A stretch of DNA of 64,000 nucleotides from assembly GCA_947579605.1 (NCBI GenBank), contig OX388307.1, forward strand, positions 5,309,237 to 5,373,236. The letters are read 5' to 3'. Under the pieces are notes generated by a model, which had not been told where the DNA came from, made no database searches, and saw only the letters and a list, made by a program, of their open reading frames with translations. Both the position numbers and the translations under genes were made by a program. This DNA comes from Athripsodes cinereus. Lineage: Eukaryota; Arthropoda; Insecta; Trichoptera; Leptoceridae. Positions 35,046-44,048 of this stretch are shown in pieces; within the stretch, counting starts at the first letter, position 1; the number at the start of each line of letters is the position of its first letter.

Positions 35046-36679
35046 GAAAACAAAACAGAAGTTGTTTCTTAAATATAATCTTTAAAATTACATTGATTAT
35101 GTGATCGCATCAAAGCTGTTGCGATTTTAGACATAATGACGCCATTTATATTATTTACGATGAAATTATAGAGATAGAGTAATATAATATGAAATTTAAT
35201 GTTTTAAAATGAGTCTGGCCTGCCATCTAACGGATTATTGATAAAGCATTTTATGTTTTTTTACCCTTCATGTAAATTGACACCACAGTTCTAGTGGTAG
35301 CATAAAGGTTTGAATCACAAGTCAGTGGAAAAAATATAATACAATAGATGGCGCTGTACGTAGGCTAACACGTCTGTCCTAGTGATACAATAACGTGTGA
35401 TGTTTTATGTTTTTCCCGAAATAAAATAATGTATACCTACTTATTTCAGGACTTGTAAAATAATGTTTATGAGTTTTATAAATATCCAGTCTTAAATTTA
35501 ATTTGATAACAAATAAAATATGGCATGAATAGGTGTGAAATACGTTTGTTGAAATGTTTGACTCGGATTGGCAATAAGCGCGAATGAAGTATTCTTTATT
35601 TGAACGTAAATATAATGTCATAATTTTAAAAATTCTTATAAGTAATGTATATAAAGCAATGCTCTTCTTAGAATTGTTCAAACTCACTTACGCACAAATA
35701 AAGAAAATTTGTGTTCGCACTCGGGAGGTCCTGAGAGATGGACAATGATTATAGGAGGAAGGTCCCTTCCTCCTGAGACCTTCCTAAAAATAGTATATAA
35801 AAGAAACTTTATTTGGCTGTGAAGCTGCGAAATGTATCAGTTTGTGCCAACAATAAAGGTAGAGTTTGACCTAATTGTGTTTTTTTTTTCAAATTAATTT
35901 ATAATTTTTCTTTCAGATTTTTAACCAAAATACAACCTATGTTCTAAGGGAGATCTACATATAATATCTCGATACAGGTTAACCTAGTGAGGCTGCTGCA
36001 ACTTAATTGTAACCATGTTAAGAAAAAATGTATGTTGATATTTTGTATTTATGCGCAATAAAAGAATTTCTATTCTATTCTATTCTAATAAAATAAATCA
36101 TTTCGAATGAAATGCCTGTTAATTTTGTTTACTGCTTTTAATTTGATTTAATTTTATATTATTTCATGGGAGTGTGATTTTTTGTGAATTGTTAATCATG
36201 TAAAAGGTTCACGCCGTAGATATATCAATATAAAATATTTTACTTTATTCTTATAAATATAATAGGTATGTCACAAATGACAGAAATTTAATGTACACCT
36301 GTTGTTTGGCATCGGGTTTGCTCCTGGCATCTTGATGCAGCTCGGTTGGACTTTTGGGAATACTTTGTTGCTCTTTGAGGCATTAGGTTGGCCTAGACCA
36401 GTGTCTGACTCAGTGAATTGTAACCAATAACGTCTGTAATAAGGCACATCTTTGTTTCTAATTTTGATTTTATTGTTAACCTTATGTATTTGATGTGCCT
36501 GTTAGTGTACGAGTATGTTTGATTTCAATATAATATATATTAAATAATAACAATATTCTAGACAACTTAGTTTGCGCCGTCTTGTGATAAATCACCGCAA
36601 GGACGGACATATATTTTTATTCAAATGTTTATTCTTATTAATTACAATTTATTTATTTCAAGGTTTCATTTAAATGGAC
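35046..36679. other. AT-rich spacer with a short pentanucleotide repeat
   Basis: A retroposon-like 3' end, GCGCAATAAAAGAATTTCTA, is followed by (TTCTA)n at about 36063-36087. A TATATAAAAG at about 35794 and AATAAAG at about 35852 could belong to a decayed LTR, but no LTR boundaries are visible. Confidence 0.45.
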
Positions 36680-36682
36680 TTA

Positions 36683-37099
36683 TGGGCTGTTTCACCACCT
36701 CTGGATAAAGTGCAGGATAGCCAATCCAACACAAATCTAACGGATAAAACGAAAAATGCTTTTCACGACTCCCTGACAGCGCTATCCTATAGATAAAGGT
36801 CTAGATAAGTTATCCAGCGGATAAGTCTTAGATAGTGTTAAACTGTCAAAATTTGTTTACATGTGCGTTGCCTAGATATATTCCTAGGCAACGCACGATA
36901 TATTCCTACCTACGTGCATATGACGTGCATACATTCATGCAACAAACGCATGAAATTACAACGTTGCCACTGCTATCTGGCGGATAACAATCCGAAAAAA
37001 TCTGTAGGTGGTGAAACGCTCGCTTCAGTTTATCTTGTAGATAAATTTATCCTAAGGATAGTTATCTAGAACTTTATCCAGAGGTGGTGACACAGCCCG
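36683..37099. mobile_element. PIF/Harbinger-like MITE with TTA target duplication
   Basis: The ends GGGCTGTTTCACCACCTCTG and (reverse complement) GGGCTGTGTCACCACCTCTG match for 28 bp with one or two differences, continuing GATAAAGT. TTA flanks both sides (36680-36682 and 37100-37102). The interior has no transposase. It carries scattered GATAA/TTATC repeats and a hairpin with GTGCGTTGCCTAG...CTAGGCAACGCAC. The T(A/T)A target and G-rich ends point to PIF/Harbinger. Confidence 0.82.
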
Positions 37100-37102
37100 T
37101 TA

Positions 37103-37513
37103 GTAAAATACAATTTCAGATGCCAAATAATAAAAAATAAAATATTAAATTCAAAATAAAAATGACAAATCTTCAAAGTTAGGTTCTTCAATATTTAGGT
37201 TTTATAGTATACCTTGGCGTCTAGAGCATGTCTTTAAATCCCACCTCTAAACAATATTGTAGAAAGTTTTCATATAATAATAACCTTGTTGTTGGTTATT
37301 TATTTTTCTTTAGAGCGAAGCAATTTCCTTCAGTAACGCCTAAGGACACTACGCGCTGGCTCGTAGATAGGGTTGGATCTTTGAAAAAGTTTTTGAAATT
37401 GATTGATTAAAAAAAATTGAAATTTAATATATGAAACAACCATATTATGAGACTTATAAAAGACAGCGTTACCTTATCCGGTAGTGCTCCGGACGGGACT
37501 TGAACCCGCAAGC
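37103..37513. other. Spacer with a tRNA-like B box
   Basis: On the minus strand at about 37480-37512, GGCTTGCGGGTTCAAGTCCC contains a good polymerase III B box. It ends at the boundary with the RTE-like tail at 37514, and the A-box half is not visible here. This may be a truncated SINE. Confidence 0.4.
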
Positions 37514-38090
37514 CTTCTTCTTCTTCTGTAGGTGTCGTGTCAGGTCCCCCCGACGTTGTCGATCACTCTGGCATAGGCTTCTAGGTCCTGCGCTGTCTGG
37601 AAGAACTCCTCCACACCTCTCATTCCAGTCCAATCTCGTATATTGCGCAGCCACGATATCTGCCTTCTGCCAGCTCCCCGACGTCCCTCTAATTTGCCTG
37701 TCATAATCAACTGCATAATGTGTTACTTTTCTCCACGCATTATATGACCCAGCAGGGCTACTCTTGACAAAACTAAACACGATCTTAATCTTGTCTTGAT
37801 CTTGATCATACGACGCACGAAGTGACTATTGGCCAAAAATACACGCAAACCGATCGCGCGTTAGCGGTAGTGCGGTGTTTTTGACCATAGTCCCTTCGTG
37901 CGTCGTATGATCAAGATCAAGACTAGATTAAGATCGTGTTTAGTTTTGTCAAGAGTAACCCTGCAGATACGAGATCTTACGCACTTTGACATCTAACAGG
38001 AGTTCTCTGTTCATTCCAGCTCTTCTTAACACCTCTACATTTGTGACCCTATCAGTCTAATGAATACGAAGGTACATTTCAAATGCGCCC
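37514..38090 (-). pseudogene. RTE-like RT C-terminus split by a MITE
   Basis: On the minus strand the reading begins near 38090 with RLGAFEMYLRIH, a stop, TDRVTNVEVLRRAGMNREL and LLDVKVRKISY. It is cut by the MITE at 37753-37963, then continues LGHIMRGEKVTHYAVDYDRQ, then IRGTSGSWQKADIV. It ends GGVLPDS..., in another frame GVEEFFQTAQDLEAYARVID, and finally a (GAA)n tail. TNxEVLRR..x..LL..VKxRKxxYLGHxxR is the C-terminal RT signature of RTE-like elements. Without the MITE the reading is largely continuous across the insertion site. Confidence 0.75.
37753..37963. mobile_element. Palindromic MITE (PIF/Harbinger-like), copy 4
   Basis: This 211-bp palindrome has the same ends as copy 3 and perfect CAG target duplications at 37750-37752 and 37964-37966. 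It is inserted into the RTE-like pseudogene, so it is younger than that copy. It is nearly identical to copy 3. Confidence 0.9.
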
Positions 38091-38949
38091 AAGCGATTCA
38101 TTGCATGCAAAAATAAATAAATAAAAATAAATAATAAAAAAATATTTAGGGTCCAGATTTCAAAACAGTATAGCAATAGGTACATACCATACATACCCTA
38201 GCCTTAATTTTAATAAAATTATCGCATTTTTCATCGAATAATTATTCATTGTATAATGTCTGAAAAATAACAGATGAGGCTATCGTGCAAAAGTATAGTG
38301 TAACCCCAGACTACTTTAGGAGATAATGGGGAATTAAAATTTATGAACATTATTTTTTGTGAACATAAATTTAATTTATTTATTTATTATTTCAAGGTGG
38401 CTTGCTCCACTATTGCATTGAAAGTTCATAATGTAAGGAATGTATTTTACACCGAACCCTAATCAACAAATAAACAAACACAGATAGATGTACGAGTATA
38501 TTTAAAAACAATATTTTTTGGCATAAGTTTTTTGTTAGATTTTTTCATTGCAATTAAAAAAAAATCTCGAACATTGTATTAAAACATTTCAAATTATTCT
38601 CAAGAAGATTAAACCGAAGGGTATGTTTAAAATAATGGAATATATTTTTTTAAAAAGGAGTGGATTTTAAAATAATGGAATATATTTTTTTAAAAAGGAG
38701 TGGATTTACAGAGAGCAACCCTAAATATATTAAAGACGGACCAATGATTACATTACATTAAAAAATTTCATATGTTTGTGACGTTGAAATAATATAAATG
38801 TCCTCGGGCAGAGGATCTACCACCCACCTCCCTTCCCTCAGTTCTACAAACCACCACTACACCCTTATATTATAAAGATGGCAAAACCGGCAGAAGAAGA
38901 ATGCTGGTTATGAAATTCAATTTTGACAATCATACTACCAAATATCAGG
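38091..38949. other. AT-rich spacer with a 40-bp tandem duplication
   Basis: Two perfect adjacent copies of a 40-bp unit containing AATAATGGAATATA and AAAAAGGAGTGGAT lie at about 38628-38707. Nothing else was recognised. Confidence 0.55.
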
Positions 38950-39182
38950 AATCTCGTGGAGCACCCGGAAAAAAATAATTGGTCTCCCACTCTTCTCCGT
39001 AAGTTTACGAGTGTCCTGTAAAAGGCAGGTTTAAATTCAGCAATGAGGTTTGCCACCTATTCTGAATGTCTTGATTTTATATTGGCACGAAGAGGACGCA
39101 GTTTGCACGTTTATTATATGCAGCCTGTCTGCTGGCTACCCTACTTGTGGGATATGCCGTGATGGTATAGTAGTAGTAGTAA
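38950..39182 (+). mobile_element. Family B retroposon, near full length
   Basis: It runs from TCGTGGAGCACCCGG through GGTCTCCCACTCTTCTCCG, GAGTGTCCTGTAAAAGGCA and CTGGCTACCCTACTTGTGGG to GTGATGGTATAGTAGTAGTA. CAAATAT near both ends may be the target duplication but is not clean. The minus-strand frame here is a shadow. Confidence 0.78.
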
Positions 39183-39429
39183 GACTATCAAATATTTTTG
39201 ATTAATTAGGTACTACTTTTTTCTACTACTGCTTATTAATTTTGATTCTTTCAGAAAATTTTCAAAATTTCAGCTTTACTAGACTGAAATTTCACATCAG
39301 AAAAAATGATTGGTTTAATATAAATTATTTAGAGGTTAAATTGAATACTAATTTCATCAATTAATAACTTACGTATTTTTTTTACAACACAATAAAGAAG
39401 CAAGCTCATTCTATCTATCTGTTTGTCAA

Positions 39430-39662
39430 TCTATTCCCTCATGCAGCAAGTGAGGTAGGCAGAAAGAACGGGCCGTTATATAGATTTGTCCTTACATACT
39501 TCATTCGCTGCCTCTACATTTAGTCTTCTTTGGTACGGGCTCACCGGCTCATGTTCAGTTAGGTAGATTTTATGACTGTTATACTGTTAATAAAATAAAT
39601 AAATGCAACCTCTCATGCACGCACATCGATTTCTTTCACTCAACACACGGCCGTCCTCGAGA
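39430..39662 (-). mobile_element. Family A 3' end with a nested insertion
   Basis: On the minus strand the family A tail is recognisable: GAGGACGGCCGTGTGTTGAG, then ATCGATGTGCGTGCATGAG, and the block near CTGCCTACCTCACTTG. Family A homology stops at about 39520 and resumes at 39603. The 82 bases between end in AATAAAATAAATAAA, like the tail of a short retroposon. Confidence 0.62.
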
Positions 39663-39743
39663 AATTCATTTTTAAGAAGCTGATTCTGTTCAAGGTGATA
39701 TAGTAATATCTCTGGATATCTCTTTCCACGAATTCCGAACGCT

Positions 39744-39938
39744 CTGTGGGCCTAGTCAAAACACATTTAAGCGTTACGTTTTCGTTCAAACGCGGACGAC
39801 GTTGCGAGAACGCGTCAATTTTCGGAGCTAAAATACACAAGTAGCTCCGAAAATCGACGCTTTCTCGCAACCTCGTCTTGTTTGAACGAAAACGAAACGA
39901 AAACGTAACGCTTAAATATGTTTTGACTAGGCCTACAG
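39744..39938. mobile_element. Palindromic fold-back MITE
   Basis: The ends CTGT(G/A)GGCCTAGTCAAAAC are inverted. The arms continue through TTTAAGCGTTACGTTTTCG and CGAAAAT(C/T)GACGC to meet at a centre around 39835. It is almost entirely hairpin and has no coding potential. A target duplication is not clear. The 135-residue minus-strand frame crossing it is an artefact of the palindrome. Confidence 0.75.
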
Positions 39939-40085
39939 ATATCTTTACGATAAGAACAGTATTTTGAAAAAGAGAGTCCTTCAGGCCCGTGGGAACAGTA
40001 AAGTTAAGAAATAGCTCAATAAACCAGTATGTATTTGTTGACATCAAAAGAATATTGAAATCGTTGTAAAAATTAGTTACACTGT

Positions 40086-40218
40086 AAGGTTAATTGGAAG
40101 ACATCGCATTCTAGCGATAAACTGGCCCTCTGTATAACTAATATTTTTATGATACCTTGTATTGATTTGAAATATTGTAATCAATGTACAGTGAAGAATA
40201 AAAGAAATAAATAAATAT
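40086..40218 (+). mobile_element. Family E retroposon tail
   Basis: GTTAATTGGAAGACATCGC and GCGATAAACTGGCCCTCTGT are followed by AATCAATGTACAGTGAAGAA and an AATAAATAAATA tail. It is the same family as 53329-53477. It probably represents the 3' end of a LINE. Confidence 0.68.
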
Positions 40219-40227
40219 TAGAAACAT

Positions 40228-41259
40228 TTCGATACCTCCTACGTAAACTATCGTATGTTGAAAAACAACAATTCTCAGTAGAGCTGTTTGAAGTTTGTAA
40301 AGTTAGTAATAGCTGCTATACTTACATTTACTGTTGGATATTCTTCAAATTATGTAATATTATAATAATGTAATGTTATTTTAATTTGCAATAATCATTA
40401 TAAAGATTTTTTCCATAGATTTTATGGAAATACTCTTACGATAATTTTCTGCTTGAAAATACTAGCGACAGTTGTCGTAAGTGGTAGATACGATAGTTTA
40501 CGTCGCTCAAATACTAGCCACACTTGTCGTATGTGGTAGTTACCTACAACTCTTGTTGCCCATTGTTACCCAACGTAAAGTATCGTATGTTACACATACG
40601 ATAGCATTTTTTTTTTAGAGAAAGTATTGTATCTAACACTTACGATAGTTTACTTCGTAAATTACTTAAAATATGTAGACATTTAAATTGAAACGTTGAA
40701 ATGATTTGCATGAATAATATATAAAATAACTACAATTTTTGTTACAAACCTGGACCGCTGGTCAAACATTGATCTAATTTTGAAGGTTACACATCATGCA
40801 ATATTTATTTTTTTAAAACCAATAAAAATATGTATATAAATAAACACATGTATGTGCAACATTTTATATTAATTATGCATAATATTTCTAAAACTCAAAA
40901 AGGCGAAAGGTGTGCATATATACTGTGCGTATTTAAGAAATAAAAAGACGTGAAGTGTTACTAAATTGCAATGAAAAAATTACATTTGGTCAAGATTTAC
41001 GCAGACGTAAAATGCACTTATGAGTCTTATGACTGTTCCAGCGAATAGTATAGTAATTAAACTTACTATAGTTTACGTCGTAAAATAATTATAAAAATTG
41101 AAGTTACGATAGTTTACGTGTGTAAAAATGGTACTTCCAGAGGGAATTTTGAGATTTCAATTTTAGGGATGATAGTTTTCACTAAAATATAGCAAAATAT
41201 ACAAAAAAGTCAAAATCGACATTTTTTGGGATACGATAGTTTACGTAGGAGGTATCGAA
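40228..41259. mobile_element. Non-autonomous DNA transposon with 28-bp inverted ends
   Basis: Perfect terminal inverted repeats begin TTCGATACCTCCTACGTAAA and continue CTATCGTAT. They lie 1032 bp apart. The interior repeats the core (A)CGATAGTTTACGT about seven times in both orientations, near 40250, 40490, 40570, 40635, 41065, 41115 and 41235. No transposase is present. Because the outermost bases are palindromic (TCGA, TA), the target duplication cannot be decided, so the superfamily stays open. Confidence 0.82.
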
Positions 41260-41705
41260 TGACGTGGAATTCAAATAGTCAATTCTTTGCTTTTGAATAA
41301 CATTGCGAAATGACCTAATACAGTTCTCGGTTTTTCGGTGAAACCGGTTTTCTTTCCTTTATCCTTTTCTACATTTCGTGCTATCCACTTTCCTCATCAT
41401 TGTATATATTTTCCATACACACGTGCTACGAATATACAGAAATACTTACAGTAAGTAAGTTCCATAGAAAAGCCTCAATTAAATCTGCCACGGAGGCATA
41501 ATAAAAAAAAGATTTAATAAATACCTAGTGTTAAACGCAATTAAATCTGTTTTGATAGGCATTATTAAAAAAGTTTCGTTGAAAATCCTTCAGTACGATG
41601 ATTTTGAAATAAGAAAAAAACTTTTATCAATGTTGCTTTTAAAATGATGTCACATATTATTATGTAAAATTTAATACACCAAAGAGAATTTCGATGCCTT
41701 CGGCA
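41260..41705. other. AT-rich spacer
   Basis: Nothing was recognised in this stretch. Confidence 0.5.
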
Positions 41706-41948
41706 GGTATCATGGTAGCTTAATTGGACAAATATCGCGAATAGGACGGGTTGCGAGTTCAAGTCCCATCCAGCCTAAGTCGGATTGCTTGTACCGTCAG
41801 TGACGCTACATTATCTCCATGGTAACAACGGAAATTGCTAATGTTGCACCGTTGATACCATGGAGATATTGTAGCGTTACTGACGGTACAAGCAATCCGA
41901 CTTAGGCTGGATGGGACTTGAACTCGCAACCCGTCCTATTCGCGATAT
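41706..41948. mobile_element. tRNA-derived SINE-like unit forming a 93-bp hairpin
   Basis: The left unit has an A-box-like GGTAGCTTAATTGG (41714-41727) and a B box GAGTTCAAGTCCC (41755-41767). The segment 41732-41824 is repeated inverted at 41856-41948 with about two differences in 93 bases, separated by 31 bases. The inverted copy lacks the A box. It could be two head-to-head SINE pieces or one insertion followed by snap-back duplication. A real tRNA gene is unlikely because no cloverleaf acceptor pairing is apparent. Confidence 0.72.
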
Positions 41949-42174
41949 TTGATTATTTGTGCGAGTAATCCGACTTAGGCTCCAGCTTTCGTTTTTTCTT
42001 AGCTTTATATGATGGTTTCATTTGTTACATTTACACAAGATTTCTGTGAATTTAAGTTTGACTTAAGTAACAGTATGGAACATGCCCTATGTATAATATA
42101 TGTATTTGATATATATTTAATAATATTCTCTGTTAATGTTATGATATCATATAGGTTATATAGTAGTAAAGTAT

Positions 42175-42178
<4 letters not shown>

Positions 42179-42225
<47 letters not shown>
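42179..42225 (+). repeat. (CA)n microsatellite
   Basis: About 22 perfect CA dinucleotides. The Thr-His and Val-Cys frames over this region are artefacts. Confidence 0.95.
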
Positions 42226-42227
<2 letters not shown>

Positions 42228-42370
42228 CAATCTACAGTAAAACAAATACAATATTGTATGAATGAGAAATACAACTGAATTATAACATAATAAATATTTA
42301 ATAGATAATAACGCTAAAACTTTAGGAATAGGGATGAAACATACCCAAGTTTAAGACATTGATTTTTCAA

Positions 42371-43008
42371 CATGTGGGGTAATCAGCAGACCAAACGCAT
42401 GCAATGAACACGCAAGCTGACTTCTCCGTGCCAATAAAAAAATAAGACATTCAGGATGGGTGGCAAACCTTATTGCTGAATTTGCGATGTGAAATGTCTT
42501 TAAAGAAGGATGAAAGTGGCATAAATGCAGTAGAAATGAGATCGTTGAGAAGGATGTGTGGTAAAAGTCTGAGAGATCGTGTGCGTATCAGTGATCTACG
42601 AATGGAATGTGGAATGAAAGTTGGTGTAATAACAAGGATGAATATAAATTAGTTACGATGGTTTGGGCATGTGAAAAGAATGAATGAGGACAGAATGACC
42701 AAAAAGATATCGCAATGATGCTCGGAGACTTGGAAGTTCGAGGATCAAATAGCAAGATCATTTAAATCAAATCCTACAGGAGGGTCACGTGTTGAGCACA
42801 TTGAACAGGAGAGCATGCTTGAGGAATTGTATGACAGTGACGGAAGCGAAAGATGTAGAATAGATGGAAGTGTCGCTCGATCCTTTCTGCCTACCCCGCG
42901 AGGGAAGCGGCGTGATGGTATGTATGTATATATGAACACCTGCCTTTCACAGGACACACGAAAACCAACGGAAAAGAGTGAATTATTTGCCGAGTGCTCC
43001 ATGGTAAT
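42371..43008 (-). mobile_element. Family B retroposon split by a family A insertion
   Basis: The 3' part of B lies at 42371-42500 (TGTGGGGTAATCAGCAGACC to GATGTGAAATGTCTT). The 5' part lies at 42935-43008 (AACACCTGCCTTTCACAGGA to CCGAGTGCTCCATGG). Between them a family A copy is inserted on the plus strand. Together the two pieces account for most of family B. The (GTA)n tail is lost. Confidence 0.72.
42501..42932 (+). pseudogene. Family A RT C-terminal fragment nested in family B
   Basis: The plus strand reads KKDESGINAVEMRSLRRMCG, then KSLRDRVRISDLRMECGMK, then VGVITRMNIN, a stop, and LRWFGHVKRMNEDRMTKKI. Stops follow, then the family A tail with CTGCCTACCCCGCGAGGGAA and a (GTAT)n end. RWFGHVxRM is a very common RT C-terminal motif in lepidopteran LINEs. 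In-frame stops show that it is inactive. Confidence 0.76.
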
Positions 43009-43256
43009 CGTACATTTATAAATTCTCAAAAATGTGTTTAACTAACATACTTTTTTAAATATTTTTCCTGTTGTTACATGTTTTTTCATGCATGATGTAT
43101 GTATTTCCATGCGGCATCTCACAAATTATGTGCTTATAATATTGTCGTGGAAAAATATAATGAAAATGATGCAATGCATATTTATATACATAATCAGTAC
43201 AAATCCAGTAACAATTTTGCAATGCATCTTTATAATTATACATAATCAATACAAAT

Positions 43257-43623
43257 ACATGCGCTTTAATCACCACAGATTAGACAGTCATCTATTTAGG
43301 TTAGGTTTGGTCTCGTCCCCTTTTTGCGAGTGCGAGCTCGATGTGGAATCTCTGGACCACGTCTTCCTCGGTTGCCCAATAAGAGACTCTTATGACTTGT
43401 ATTATGAGATAACTGAAGTCCAGTATCTGATCAATTATGTCTTGCCTCTTGCACACTGATGCCCTCTGTGTAATAGCTCAAGATTTTAAAATCCGTCTAA
43501 GGAAATTTTATTATCTTATAAATTAATGCCTTAATATTACGTGACATCTTCTAAAAATATTGTACTATGCACAAATCGTCCCACAAGGGACGGGTTGCCG
43601 TAATCTTATAAATAATAATAATA
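43257..43623 (+). mobile_element. 5'-truncated Jockey/R1-like LINE with 12-bp TSD
   Basis: This 367-bp insertion is bounded by a perfect 12-bp duplication, ATCAATACAAAT (43245-43256 and 43624-43635). It holds the last codons of ORF2, a 3' untranslated region with CGTCCCACAAGGGACGGG, and a (TAA)n tail. A related 3' end sits inside the hAT transposon at 59777-59940. Confidence 0.87.
43259..43459 (+). pseudogene. LINE ORF2 C-terminus with CCHC-type motif
   Basis: The frame reads RLDSHLFRLGLVSSPFCECE, then LDVESLDHVFLGCP, and ends LINYVLPLAH with a stop at 43457-43459. C-x-C-x7-H-x4-C after an RxG/P-x-C region is the zinc-finger-like C-terminus of Jockey/R1-group ORF2, downstream of the RT. The reading frame is open to its natural end, but everything 5' of it was lost when the element inserted. 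Upstream codons in the same frame belong to flanking DNA, not the element. Confidence 0.76.
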
Positions 43624-43635
43624 ATCAATACAAAT

Positions 43636-44048
43636 CAACTAACAATATACCTACAATGCACAATTCACTCCAGCCACTTTGTGTAACCAAATAACAAAAT
43701 ACAAACGACCAGCTATAAATTATTCATAGATTCAATTGCAGTTTATCGATGTTTCGATGAATTTGGTTGCAAACTCTTTCCGGTAGGCACCTACTTTTCT
43801 AATATAAATTAGAATAATATGCATAATACATTGTATTTACACAACAAAAGTAAATGTATTACAATATTATTATGATTACCGCTGTAGATAATAATAATAT
43901 GATATTATGTACATACATCTATTGTTTGATGATATTATACATAATATATGTAGGTATGTCTCAGTGGCGTATCTGCAGTTTTCAAACCAGGTAAGCCCAC
44001 CCTCAATTAAAGTTGTAAAAAAGTATTAGACCATAATTATAATGTGTG
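43636..44048. other. AT-rich spacer with a lone hAT-like end
   Basis: CAGTGGCGTATCTGCAGTTT at about 43972 resembles a hAT terminus such as the one at 56538, but no partner end was identified. Confidence 0.4.

Noticed and set aside
35700..35890. Possible solo LTR (TATATAAAAG followed by AATAAAG)
   Set aside because: No TG...CA borders, primer-binding site or target duplication could be found.
39640..40047. 135-residue minus-strand frame
   Set aside because: It runs through a palindromic MITE and a retroposon tail. The two halves of the palindrome give mirrored, meaningless peptide.
42005..42278. Frames with Thr-His or Cys-Val repeats
   Set aside because: They are translation of the (CA)n microsatellite.
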